Of a stretch of DNA of 64,000 nucleotides, positions 34,905-47,370 are shown piece by piece (position 1 is the stretch's first letter; every line of letters starts with the position of its first letter). Below the pieces are notes generated by a model. That model ran no database searches, was not told the DNA's origin, and saw only the letters and a list, made by a program, of their open reading frames with translations. Source of the DNA: Fennellomyces sp. T-0311 (lineage: Eukaryota; Mucoromycota; Mucoromycetes; Mucorales; Lichtheimiaceae); contig JALLLT010000025.1 of the NCBI GenBank assembly GCA_025266875.1, positions 536,345 through 600,344 on the forward strand, in the 5' to 3' direction. Made by a program: the position numbers and the translations under genes.

Positions 34905-37055
34905 TATGTGAGGAGCTCCGCTCCGCACAGACTCATCAACTTTCCTTTCTGTATTATATTGCGCGATTCACTCACGGTCATTCGATTTTTTGTTTCAAAT
35001 TGCCCATTCCCTATTGCTTTTCTCCCTTTTCTGGCACTTCCAAGGGCCCGCTACTCCAACGCCCCAATCCATATCCCCGCGCTATATCATCCCAATCCTT
35101 TTCAAAGCGAATTTCTTCCTTCCATATTCCTTCCTCTTCATGATGTAATTTATATTTTGATTTCCTTTTGTTGTATGATATTTTATGGTTCTTTTTTGTA
35201 TTTTCCAGGGGAACAAAAGTTATGTTTTTTGTGGGATTTGTCCATCGCAAATAAAAGCACAGGGCAGCTTTTTCACGGGCTAATTCATTTATCCGCCTCC
35301 ATGACAGCTTCGCAGTAAAACATCGTTTTGCTGCAAATTAACAAACAAGGCAGAAATTAAGCTAAAGTGAGCAATGTGAGCTAACGGCGCGCGACTTCCC
35401 TTTCCAAGCAAGTGCTATTCTTAGATGTGCATCGGCCGATCGTTCTTTTTTTTGGCACGTAAATATAGGGTGTTTCGTAATAGTTTAGGCTATCGCGGAA
35501 ACGGAAAGTGTTGGCGTTCTTTATCTGCGGCCGGATCCAACCACCGGCTAAACCAGGCTAGCCAAGGCATACACACTGAAAATTTTTTTAGAGTTGGTGC
35601 TTGTGTTGCGATTCAAAGGTGGTCTAAGCACCTAAACCCCCCCCCCCGGCCCTAGTAGACCCCCAAAAACATTGAGAAACAATTTAGATTACCTGTATGA
35701 AGATATTGCCCCTTGCTTCGAGCAAGAAACTATTAGCTTTTTTCGCGATCTTACGTAAGAGCATATCAATCGGATGGAGCTGCATGCTCTGAATTGGTGC
35801 CACGGGAAAAGCTCATTAAATGCTGCATAGATATATCCCTATGCTATCCGGCCCATCTTTTGCGAATCCGAATTGTCAGACGGGAATATCAAATGAAAAT
35901 CAATGGTGACACGAGTTATTCTCCATTTGGTAGGCACACAGTTGATTCGTAAGCACTTTGTCACTCTGATCAAGAGAAGACCGCTTACCGTTGCCACGGA
36001 TGTGTGTTACGCAAAGCTAAGATTTGGGTTCTTAGATTCTGGCTATAACGCTTTAGGCCCATGTTCCTGGCAGCCCCAGTAACCGGGGCACAGCACAGCA
36101 GGGATAGGCCAAGCCACTCCTTCGATTTTAAAGTCACCAGACACCTCGCCCACACTGGCTCTTTGTGCTTAATGGTAAGTTTTGTGGACGAGAATCAAGT
36201 GGAGCATTGTATACTCAATCTTGCTTTGCAACGTTTAGAAAGGAGAGATCTTTGGCAATCCCCTTGATAAGGACGGACTGAGCTTTGCTCAAAACACGCA
36301 TCACTTGTGATGCTGGCTCACTTGCTCTTCGGAGCGTCTTGGCACATTTGCCCAAACTTTTTTTTAAATCAAATAAGGAAATGATAAATCAAAACCTAAT
36401 TCCCTCTTCAGATCATGGAGTCTCTGCATTCTCAGTGACTCTTTGATCCATGGGCCGATGGTTCATGTATATATATATCTTACTGTTTTAGGCAGGCAAT
36501 CCATGCAGACCGCTCGATATGCATGTACGGAGGACAAAGTGTATGAGCTATTTGCAAGCATGTGTCTCGATTGGTAAGCTAATTGAACGGTAAGCAACAG
36601 GGGCTGTCCCTGACTCCTGCGTGTGTGAAAGAAAAAAAACATTTTCTGAGACGTTCATCAACAACGTGATGGGATGCACTGGAACTAGTCTCGGCAATTA
36701 ATGTTTGCCGAGCTTTCTCGCGTGCATATTGGGGTACGTCGTGATTGGGGAGGAGGCAAAAGGGAATAAGGCATGCTACTAATTGCAACGGAAAAGCTTG
36801 GCCTGCTAGGGGGTGGGTCGCGAACGCTGCCAAGAGCCACATACCATACAAAACGTTGTCTTTGGACCTTCGTTCCATGCAATGTGGACTTGAATGCCGC
36901 TAAATAAAGCAATTTATTGTTCCTACCGGACATATATATAATAAAAACAACGGATTGGCATTTGGACGTATCCTTCTTTTTCTCCTTTCCCCGTCTCATC
37001 ATCCCTTTTTTCAGCTATTCTTGTTGTTTTCGCCACCCACAAACGTCATTTGCTG
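34905..37055. other. Intergenic, 2.15 kb
   Basis: No supported gene. It includes a C11-12 homopolymer at about 35637-35648 and a TATATATATATC run at about 36469. Frames at 36061-36267 and 36579-37002 have no features. The right end is the promoter of the phosphate transporter (a TATATATAATAAAA stretch at about 36932). Confidence 0.5.
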
Positions 37056-39621
37056 ATGAAATTCTCGCATTCCCTCAAGTTCAATGCGGTTCCTGAGTGG
37101 GCCGACCACTATGTAGCGTAAGTTAGCCTCCCTTGTTCATTAAACTATGTGTACCGAAAAATGGGTCTGACACGTTTTAAAAGCTACGATTACCTAAAAT
37201 CCCTGATATTCCAGATTGAGAAGAGCCGTGTTAATGCAATCAATCATCAGAGTGATATTGAAAGCTTCAGCGAACACAAAGACTCTCCTAGCGAATGCAG
37301 TACCACAACCGACGAGGAGCAGACATTTGTGGCTGCCTTGGATGCGCAGCTAGAGAAAGTATCCAAGTTTTACACTCAAAAAGAAGCGATGGTGTTGCAT
37401 CTCTTTGAAAGTGTCGAAAAGAATCTGGACGCATGTCCAGAGGACCCATACCCTGATTACAACATGACGTTATACACCCAAAGCGGCAGTATCATTACAT
37501 CACAGCGAAACACGACATTGGATAACATGATGCGAAACAGCACAAATTCACTACAGATATCTTCGATTCCCAGTAATGAAAACACAAGAGCTAGCCAGCC
37601 TCTGCCTCCGACAGCAGAAGAAAAGCGACTTGCACCCACCAAAGAACCTACGCATAAACGCTCATTCGAATCACGGCTTTCGACCCAGTCTACGCAAGAA
37701 TCAGAGTCATATGTCGAACATCTGTTTGACCTTCGCATGCAGCTTATTCAACTCTATGTCCTGGCATCTGATCTGGAATCCTTTGTCGAGTTGAACCGGA
37801 GTGCGTTTAGCAAAATCTTGAAGAAGTACGACAAGCTGTTGGATGGTCACCTACGCAAAGGGTACTTGGAGACCAAGGTTTTTGTCGCCAAACCGTTCAC
37901 AGAAGAATCAATGGGCAAAATTCGGTATGTACTCGATCGAGTGGAACGTGTTTACGCCGACATGTTTTGCAATGGTCACACGCAACGAGCGGTCCGACAG
38001 ATGAAGACCCACCTACGGGATCAAGTATCATATGAACGAAACACAGTATGGAAGGATATGGTGTCCAAGGAACGGCAAATACATGGTGCCCATATCAACG
38101 AACCCAAACCACCAGAGAAAGTCTATACAGTACCTTTCACCCGGTTCGAGATTCCCGCCAAGCATATGCGATCAGGTCTCCTATTCCTTCTGTCGGTTAT
38201 TGTATTTGCCATCCTTGTCAACCTCAAGATCTTTTCCGCACCAGAAGAGAACCATTGCTTTGCGCTGCTTATCTTTGCAGCCATGTTGTGGGCAACCGAA
38301 GCTGTACCCCTATACGCCACATCACTTTTTATACCATTCCTGATCGTTCCCCTTGGCATTATGCGAAATCAAGACGGCAGTCAAATGCCAGCTGCAGATG
38401 CCGCAAAAGAGGTGTTTGCAGCTATGTTTAGTGGTACAATTATGATGCTGCTAGGCGGTTTCGCACTTGCTGGTGCATTGTCCAAATATGGAATTGCCAA
38501 AGCTTTTGCTTCTCACGTTTTGTCTCGTGCTGGCACGCGACCGCGCTGGGTGCTGTTAGCGATCATGTTTGTCGCAGCATTTCTCAGTATGTGGATATCC
38601 AATGTCGCCACTCCTGTCCTGTGTTTCTCTCTCATTGATCCAATTTTGCGCACCCTTCCGGACAATTCCAGTGTCGCACCGTGTTTATTACTTGGTATTG
38701 CGCTTGCTAGCTGTATTGGCGGCATGACCTCGCCTATTTCATCTCCGCAGAACATCATAACCCTGCAGTATATGAATCCAAACCCAGGCTGGGGTATCTG
38801 GTTTGCAGTGGCGTTGCCTATATCCATCCTCTCCATTATGACATGCTGGATTTTACTGTTGACCGTCTATCGGCCTGATCGCGCGTGCGCTCATCTGAAT
38901 ACCATCAAACCGACCAAAGACAAGATCAATTTCCAGCAAGTTTTTGTCATGTTTATTGCTATAGTGACAATTATTCTGTGGTGTGCCGAATCATCCATCG
39001 AAGACGTAATTGGTAGCACTGGAGTTATTGCCGCCATTCCTCTTTTTATGTTCTTTGGCACAGGTATCCTCGGCAAAGATGATTTACATGCGTTTTTATG
39101 GAGTGTGGTTGTAAGTTTTTTTATCCAACTCATGTAAAATCTTTAAAAAAGCTAATATCTGGATCTAGATTCTCGCACAAGGTGGCATGGCGTTAGGACA
39201 TGCTGTTACATCTTCGGGGTTGCTACAAGACATTGCATTGCATATCAAAGAAAGCATACAAGAATTTGAGGCGATTACTATTTTGATCATTTTTTCATCG
39301 CTAATTTTGGTGTTTGCCACGTTTGTATCGCATACTGTCGCAGCCCTGATCATAGTGCCTATCGTGCAGCAAGTGGGTCAGCAGCTACCGCACCCACACG
39401 CCAACCTACTAGTCATGGGTGCAGGTCTCGCATGCTCTGCTGGTATGGGGCTTCCTGTGTCAGGCTTCCCAAATATGTCAGCTGTTATGCTCGAAGATGC
39501 CAAAGGAAAGCAGTATCTTACAACCCGAGACTTTGTTGTTACCGGAATACCCACCAGTATCATCTGTACTATTTTTGTGTGCACTTTGGGCTATGGTATA
39601 CTGACAGCTGTAGGCTACTGA
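37056..39621 (+). CDS. SPX-domain SLC13-family phosphate transporter (Pho87/Pho90/Pho91 type)
   Basis: Three exons (37056-37117, 37184-39110, 39169-39621) join in frame to 813 aa. The N-terminal SPX domain (MKFSHSLKFNAVPEWADHYV, completed across intron 1 by AYDYLKSLIF) binds inositol pyrophosphates and senses phosphate status; it extends to about residue 300 including the KILKKYDKL helix. The C-terminal 450 residues form an SLC13/DASS transporter with about a dozen hydrophobic segments: LLFLLSVIVFAILVNLKIF, the first repeat motif MWISNVATPVL, GGMTSPISSPQNII, and the second half with HTVAALIIVPI and GLPVSGFPNMS. Low-affinity phosphate uptake at the plasma membrane or phosphate export from the vacuole is the family role; which applies cannot be told from sequence. 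No frameshift is seen. Confidence 0.93.
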
Positions 39622-41520
39622 GTAGTTCATCTGTCAATTTTTATTATAGACATTTTTCGCTTAACTTAAAAGAATTGCATTGTTGTATACCCTCGCTTCC
39701 ATGCTGTATATACTTTTGAAAACCGATTTTGATTAAATCATTTGCTTTGCGTATCATAAGAAAAAAATGTAATATGCACCAGCATACCAAAAATGATGGA
39801 GATGCTGCGTCATGCACCAATACAAGGATAGTCGTCTGTGCCATGTGATTAATAAAGCTCATTTAGTCTCTTAAAATGCACGTACGCTTGTAGACTTTTA
39901 TAATCGGTGCAAACCACTATAACGGTTATTTGCATAAAAAGCTAAAGCTGATGGACACGAGAATAAGTGGTGCTAATTAGTATAGCTGTCAAGATATATT
40001 ATTAAAGTTGTTGGGTATGCTGAATTTATTTTGGGAGAATAGGAACCACTGGCTCGGGTTATGGCCGATTATAAAGCGATCATGCTGCATTGCATATTTA
40101 CGAGCATATCCGCTTGTGGAGTAGTCTGGCATTCTTATATGCACTTGAAAAGTTTGAATGTAATAATGACGCAAACATAGAGCACCCGTAGTAAGTCGAT
40201 TGCTTGAGAAGTAGATAAGCAAATCTCACAACAATCAAGTAATTAAATGAGATGAAACTTAAGTACGTGCGTAGATTAAAGACAGTAATAGACTACTTGC
40301 CAGCATATTGTGTATATACTTTACGTACTACGTTACCATTTAAAAACATGTTAATGTATGGCGTTGAAGATACCCATGCTGCTACGTTTAATCAGCCGGA
40401 TATTAATGTACATGGGTGAAATCTATATGAGCCCCCTTTCCGCCTGCAATTAAATTCAGGAGAAAGCAATATAATTTCCTATCATCGTACATATGCGAAA
40501 GTGAAGTTTAAGGTAATCTTGATGGCCGGACAAAAGATCAGACCACTATGCTTAGCTAAGTAACAGGTATCCATTACGCCTATATTAGGAGGATCCAATA
40601 ACTTTGTGTCATATCGGTATGCACTATGCACTATGATAGAGCTTTTCGTGGCAGGAACATTAACTGAGCAACTACGAAGCGCAGTTAGCATTAACGTGAT
40701 CAATATCTGGTGCGTTATTGGCTATGAACGCCAAGATAACCGTCCTCAAAGAGCACTATCCACAAATACAGTGATTCATGGTATGGTGCAACTGCCCTTC
40801 AAGAATAAGCATTTATTATAAATACTAAGAGCAAAACATATGAGATATAGGCAACTTACTTTTGAGTCTCGTTGACATATTTGCCTCACACTTGCTCTTA
40901 TCGGATTCAACACTTCTGAATCGGTATACAGAAGCATATAAAATGAAGAGGTATAGTTCAAACATTTTATTTATCTAGTCGTAATTAGCATTTATCCCTG
41001 TAGGGCATGATTGCTGACTAGTTGCGGTCCGTAATGAAGAGGTATAGCTTACTAATGTCTTGCTTCCTTGAAGCCTCCACATCGGCAGTATCACGTCCAC
41101 GCTTTACCGCGGAATGCCCCTCTAAGATCGATTGCTTTTCCATTCGAATTTAGAATAAGGGAACAGCAGGGCACTATTCAGTATAGATGATCCTTATATG
41201 TGTTATAGAAGAGTGTAATTTGACTGGTTTAAAGGCATCACGTGGTTGCACCTGAATGTCAATGGTGCATGAACTGCGGAGAGCCACGTGCACTGCTTCA
41301 AATCAAAGTCTTCTCTTTCAGTGACAACATTCTCAAAAGTACGATGGGTTTCTGCTTATCAAATCCCAGTTGACCTTACCGTAAAATCCTATTTCGCGAC
41401 TTAAAAATTCACTTGTCCTCGAACCCTTTGATCATTTGCATTGATTCGTAGGTGTCAAATGATATTAGTTTTGGTGGAAATGGTGGAATGACCTAATATG
41501 TGAAAGGGTCCATTTTACAA
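39622..41520. other. Intergenic, AT-rich
   Basis: About 1.9 kb with no gene that I can support. Short frames at 39644-39862, 40482-40821 and elsewhere lack features. It leads into the decayed element that follows. Confidence 0.5.
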
Positions 41521-41521
41521 A

Positions 41522-44500
41522 AAGTTTTTGGTGCCATAGACCTTGTCACCAAAGCAAGAAAAAAGAAGACGCTGAGAAGAATATGAAGCTAATGATATGG
41601 TTAAAGTGTCACTCCCTAAAAGGATCACATCGAGCGCAAGAATTACATGAAGCATCGACAAGGTTTCCAATGACGTGGCCAAAAACACGGTGCAAAACCA
41701 TTTTCCTATACGGATCAATGACATCATCGATGCAAGAATACGAGGAAAAGACCGAGGTTCCAGAAAGCAAACTAGCAAATTGGATGCCTTACGCAAGGAC
41801 CTACTTGACAACGGCATACCGCGCGGAATTTACGACGATACAGACAAAGGCGAACAATGGAAGTCAAAAATGACATATACGACATTACACCGCGCAAGAG
41901 ACAGTGATTTGATTGACAGATAGAACGTTCATGATCAAAATGCAGATTTCAACCCCAGGTTCATATGACAAGTATCAGAAACAACGTTCAGCCCATGTCG
42001 AGAAGCGGGCAATCCTGCCTTAAGCAGAGGGCATGCGCGTAATCCCAAATATTTCCTTAAAGAAGCTCGTTCGCCAAGATCTACCTGACGCGGGCAAAGT
42101 TTTGTTTGTTAGTCGCCTGCAAGAAACGGCCATCGAGCTAACTGACTTAACGTCAGACATTGCTGCCCGCATGCAAGCACAAATGTTTGAACCAGTCACT
42201 CGCTGAGCAATGCTTGCCATAGGAAATGTAAAGCTGGGCGATGACGCTGGTAAAGGTTTCGTTGATGTCGGCTCTCTTCTTCCGCCGCATGCCGTCCACA
42301 ATACGAATGCTTTCATCCAGGATCATCGGATTCGGATCTCTTCAATGGAAACATCGGTCACAGGCGTAGCATCAAAGGACAATCACCACTCCCTGTTCTG
42401 GCAGCAGAATATGCGGTGGTTCTATTCCCATAATTCAATACAAGCTGGACCATTTGACTCATCAAGAACCGTAGATAAGAGCCATCCTTTATACTCTGAA
42501 CTCAACCAAGAAAGCATGACAGGTCCACATACCGCAATAAAAGATCATATGTCCGTGGCTCGCAAAGGTCATGAACAACATGTGGAGCAGCGGTACGCGG
42601 TTCACCTATGCGTTGCGGTATTTGCTTCTTGTAGCTTTCCGGACAAAGTTGTTACCCTTTTCTGAGCAAATTACAAGAGCATGATTGTCGACCTTGCGGT
42701 CAAGAAGAAACAAATGTTTAATTCAAAGCAGAAGAAGAAATGGGAGGCGTTCCTTTACGAGAAGCGGAAACTTCGATGTTGGGGGAAACAGCTTGCCAAG
42801 AAGGGTCCAGATGAGGGGAAGGATCATGTCGAGAAACGTGTGAAAGACGCCGAAAAACATGTTGATAGACTTCTCTCCGTTGCCCAGAGCAAAGGTAAAC
42901 TGAATTGTCTTCCATATTCCTAAATTACTCTTTCTAACCCTAAAACCATCCAAAGGATAAACCACAGAGGGGTGGTGTCACTATAGCAGCGGTTTCTGCA
43001 AGCCAACCTCCCGGTAAAATCAGGCCGCGAGTGACAAAAACTACTTCTACTAACTCTGGGTCTCCTTTGAAAGCTGACGATGACCTCGAGACGATAGCTC
43101 AGTTTCATACGAAGTGTGGCATGTCGCCAGAACAAGTCTTGGAGTGCAGCCTCAATGACGAATTCATTGATCTAGATGATCAAGTGAACAGCAGGGACAA
43201 TGACCATGTCCCAAAGGACGATTTAACTACACCCGGTAAACGCGCACAGGAAACCAGTGGCCTAGCTCCAAATGGGAATGAGAAGAGTGTCTCGGCAGCT
43301 CGTGTCCTCAAGATTGTATCTATCACTAAATCCATGCTCGTCGATCATATTATATTTTTTGCTGTGCGATCCGAGGCAAATGCTCGATGGAAGGAAAAGG
43401 AAGTGTAGACCATTCGCGAATTGGATACCACCGAACATGTTTACAAAGTAGTCACCTGTGTCATACCAACCAAGGGAATCAAGAAGACCATTGCCGGTCA
43501 ACTTCCCTTGATTGCTCTATCCAACGCCGTCCGATGTGTTACCGGATACCAATAGTTTAACCGTGAACTCTTCCCTGCTATATCGCCAGCATCGATTCAT
43601 GGCTTTGGGCATGATGCGACACTATGTTTAAGATCATGGAGGGAGGGGAAGGAGAAGAATCATGTTTCCAGTTAGTCGACAGAAAGGGACAGTCCATTGC
43701 GAGTACACTCAGGACTATTGCCGATACAAACTCGACATTAGCTACTTTTCTGATGTTAACAACGCCATCAACCTGTGTGAAAAACATGGTGTGATTTTTC
43801 ACCGGCTGGTGTATCAGCCAAACAGAGGATTCTACGTCGTGGTGGATTGAAAACCGAGATCAATATGTCTGTTCGTAGGCAAAACAAAAAAGCTTACTCC
43901 GATAGCCCACGGGCGCATATAAAGATGACAAGCAAGGCCAAAGGAAGACCAAGTTCAAAAAGAGTGTATTGCAGATAAATAATACCGAAATCCAGTACCT
44001 TCAAAACATCAACCAGAAAATCGTGCAAAATGCCCAGGTCTTGCGAAAGATTGGACATTCAGGAATGCGATCTAACTCCTGAGGTTATTAAATAGGCGCA
44101 TAAAGAGCATGCAAAACTCAAGCGCAACAGCACACAAATAAATTCGGCGTATAAAGCACTCAAGCATGTCCGTCAACAGCATTACGAAACCGCTTTACAA
44201 GACCCAAGGCTCACGAAGCAGCTTAAAACCTTGCGCGCGCAGAAGAACAACAGGCCGTTCGGCCCAAAGGTTCGCATTATCGACCGGCTCAACAGGTTTT
44301 TGATATTCTCATGTAAGACTTTGCTAGGAAACTGATGGTGTTGAGCCGATCTCTCTTCCTCCATCACCGACATAAGAGCAACCTTGGTACGAGAATTTTG
44401 CAGAGCAACTTGATTTTCTCAACCGTTGTCAGACGCTTAAGCAAGCCATGTTGACGTGATGATCGGTGGAACCGATAAAGGATCATTACACAAGAAACTG

Positions 44501-45424
44501 GCACATCAATGGATAACGAACGAAGAGATTCCCATTTCAAGCTATATAACCATTTTGCACTACTAGAACACGAACAAGTCAACGACGGCCCGGTTAAAGA
44601 GGAAGCGGGATTGACTTGCCCAAAAACCGAAGTGTTTTCGCGCCTCTTCTGGCGAGCTCGAGCGCGAATCTTTGAATAAGAAGTGGGAGAAAAGACTGGT
44701 ATGTAATACACGCATAGAGTACGGGAATCTCTTTCAGGCTCGCGAGGAAAACAAGTCAGCCCGTGACACACCTCATCACATGAGTGAGGACTCAATTAGT
44801 TGTGCAGCAAACGCAAGCGATGTTAGTAGAATCCACAAGGTATGTCTAAACGTCGAGAGGAAATAAATCACAGTGGCTAACGTGAACTTGCAGGGGCACA
44901 TCGAGTTTTGGAACACATTGCGATCATACTACTGCTCAAAAACTGCTCAACGGGAAGCACGAGCACAGAAATTCATGAAAAACCTCGCGTACGGTTGAAT
45001 GGCGAGCCGCCAGCTTGCCGTTATCAAGAATTGCTCAAGAAAATGTCTCTTGATAATCTGCTCAGAAGACGGGCGAACCGATCTGGGTTCACGGACCGGC
45101 GGTCATTTGCGGTGGTTGGTAGTCAGATCGACAGACGAAGCCGTCGCAATCGCAAACGAGCAGAGCTCTTCCCAGACAAGCTGCGTCTGCTTTTCGCCAA
45201 TTTGCTGCCCAAAACAAATTATCACGGTCAGCGGGGCATCGATTTGCATGAACAAGCACTGTCGCATTACAAAACTAGAACCAACAGCAAGAACCGCGAC
45301 GTGGAACCTGCCGCATATATCCATCCCTAGTATGCATTGGCTTATGTACAGACGCCCGCTGCTTCCCTCCACATGCGAAAGCAGCCAATTCAAAGCTGAA
45401 AGCATTCCGTCACTCAGCGGTTAA
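41522..45424 (+). pseudogene. Decayed multi-exon gene with TnpB/Fanzor-like C terminus
   Basis: A nearly 4-kb plus-strand stretch of coding-like sequence broken by stops and frameshifts. Frame 41582-41923 (one stop) is basic and Asp/Arg-rich (RINDIIDARIRGKDRGSRKQ). Frame 42033-42894 stays open but for TGA at 42207 and 42663 and includes KLVRQDLPDAGKVLFVSRLQ and a Lys-rich helix, and ends at a GTAAAC donor. Frame 42956-43556 continues with a TAG at 43406. Later pieces lie at 43662-43850, 44150-44330 and 44900-45424. Near the end, one frame has a Cys cluster (SCVCFSPICC, then CMNKHC at 45245-45262) and, after a frame change, KNRDVEPAAYI (Asp codon 45298-45300). Cys pairs followed by NRDVNAAxNI is the zinc finger plus RuvC-III end of TnpB-type nucleases, including eukaryotic Fanzor. 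The gene relic is well supported; the family is a hypothesis. Confidence 0.5.
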
Positions 45425-45493
45425 AGCTGCGCGATATGCCAATACTACAGTTTTATTCTTCTGCTTTTGTATAAACATTGCATAATAACTATA

Positions 45494-47212
45494 TTAGACA
45501 AGCAATACCATATCCATTTTAGTAGCAACCTTTTGATAGAGTTCTCTGAATCCCACAACAGGACCATTGGTAGTTTCCTCCCTATTATAATAAAGACATA
45601 GTTAGAGAGTAGCTATTGTTAAACCGGAACTTTTGCAGGACATACTCTTCTTTTCTAATTTTCCTTCGTGCGGCTTGATCTGCCACCCACTTGGCTTTGG
45701 CGGCATCTTCACCCCAGTACATCGACTTGACATCAGCTTTCGCGGCAGTTTGAAGAAGCATCTCCTTGACTCGATTTTGCTCCATTTCGGCCTCCAATTC
45801 TCTCGTTCGTTCGATATCTTTCAATTCGCCAAGTTCACGCATGATTTCTTCCACCATTTCATTGTCTTGAATATTCTTTGCATGCTCCAGTTTTGACAAC
45901 AATACAGCATGTTCCATCGAGGCATTCACTTTTCGACCAGCGACCGACTGCTTCTTTTGAATCATTTGCGAAACTTCCTTGTCGTTCAGTACATATGATC
46001 GTGCGTCCGCGAAATCTTGTGCTTTGGCTTTAACGTGCTCGAGGTCTGGAAGGGAAACATGTTCGGCCTCACAAGTGCTGATCAGTCGCGAATACTCTTG
46101 CTATTATTGTCATCAGTATCACCATAGGCTTGTTTATTATGGAAAAAATCACCTGTGTAACTGGTTGATTGGAGACGATATCCATGGTGAACGCCCTTTC
46201 CGCGCTTCCATGCTTGATTTTCAGTGCTTGGTTACTCCACACGTCGTTGGAGATCGCGTACTTTTTGTGATGCGGCACAACATCTATCAGTAGACATTTT
46301 AGTAAAACGTGAGGAGCGATGTATTTTTTACCCCTACCAATGACTTGACACAACCGGTAGACTTGCTTCTTCTGGTCATCTTGGCCAATGAAGATTCGTA
46401 CGTATGATCCTGTTTTACGCGTTGTAATGATATGGCCCTCGCATCACCGCCGGTACGAACTTACCAATAGCAACATCTTCAAAGTAGGGTGCGTAAAGCC
46501 ACTTTTCGATTCGGTGGCGCGAAAGAACAGTCGCTTGAATTTCGTCCAGTGTAGGTGTGCGCTGCTACTTGATCAGATACGCTTTTCATAAAGGTAAGGT
46601 AGTAAATTACCTTTACGCGTCCTTCATCCATGTCGTCGTTTTCATCTTCACTGTATTCGGCGGCGCTTTCATCGCTGTATGAGGTACGTTGCTTTTTTCT
46701 TCGCTCAGTTGGTGACGGGGATCGTCGATGGCGCGTGCTGCGGCTACGGTTCTTCTCTTCACGTCGACGAGCAAGTTCACTTAGAGCACCAGATGTTCTG
46801 CTGCCTTTGGCACGAGTTGATCCTAGCCATACGCATTAGCGTAAAGTTAGTTGCCAAAATGACAAGTGAACTTTACGTCGAGTGCTATCTTCACGTCGTC
46901 CATCATTAAGAAGCTTTCGCACTTCAAGACGTTCAAGATTGCGTTGACGTTCTTCAGAACGTTCACTGAGAATGCGTTCACGTTCTACTTCGGGCAAAGC
47001 TTGCAATCTAAACGTGTGTTGGCATAAGATTGGTGGCGATTGAAACAACGGTTGCATGGGAGGGATTTCTTTTACCGTCGACGATCCTCTTCATCTTTAT
47101 ACAAGTCGGGGCCATATTCATCGATTCCGTCTTCGTCATCCGAGCGAGCGTTGCTTGGTTGATCGGGGTTGTCGACCAGTTCAAGGATAAGATCGTCAAT
47201 TCCTTTGCTCAT
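45494..47212 (-). CDS. RTF1: RNA polymerase II-associated protein RTF1 (Paf1 complex)
   Basis: Multi-exon gene (ATG at 47212). Rtf1 works with the Paf1 complex on elongating Pol II and promotes H2B ubiquitination. The N terminus is acidic (MSKGIDDLILELVDNPDQ, then DDEDGIDEYGPDLYKDEEDR). A charged region contains ERERILSERSEERQ, the helix ELARRREEKNRSRS and an acidic SAAEYSEDENDDMDEG segment. The Plus3 domain follows at about 46580-46100: IEKWLYAPYFEDVAIGKFVR, YRLCQVI, and the ALKIKHGSAER strand. The C-terminal third is coiled coil. The last intron probably uses a weak GTTTAA donor near 45633, leading to a terminal exon ending ...GFRELYQKVATKMDMVLLV at 45494. A CRY-like weak donor makes that end tentative. 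The start is 158 bp from the divergent ferrochelatase. Confidence 0.9.
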
Positions 47213-47370
47213 TGTGTGAGTGTGAGTGAGTAGGTAAAGCGGAGCAATGTGAGTGAGAGACGGCGAATTTGGGCCGAAGCCAAAAGGGGATTTTTGAGTC
47301 TTTGTCGTCAACTGAACTCACGCTGCTGTTCTCCGTAACTCCCCACTCTCTCTCTTTCTCTACTTTCGCA
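47213..47370. promoter_or_regulatory. Shared divergent promoter of RTF1 and ferrochelatase
   Basis: Only 158 bp separate the two start codons. The region carries a TCTCTCTCTTTCTCT pyrimidine tract (about 47348-47363) immediately before the ferrochelatase ATG. No TATA box is evident. Confidence 0.5.

Noticed and set aside
35637..35648. Poly-C run as an origin or structural element
   Set aside because: A lone homopolymer without further context is likely simple sequence or an assembly weak point.
36579..37002. Two overlapping minus-strand frames of about 100 codons
   Set aside because: They lie in the transporter promoter, are unrelated to any family I know, and lack splice or start context.
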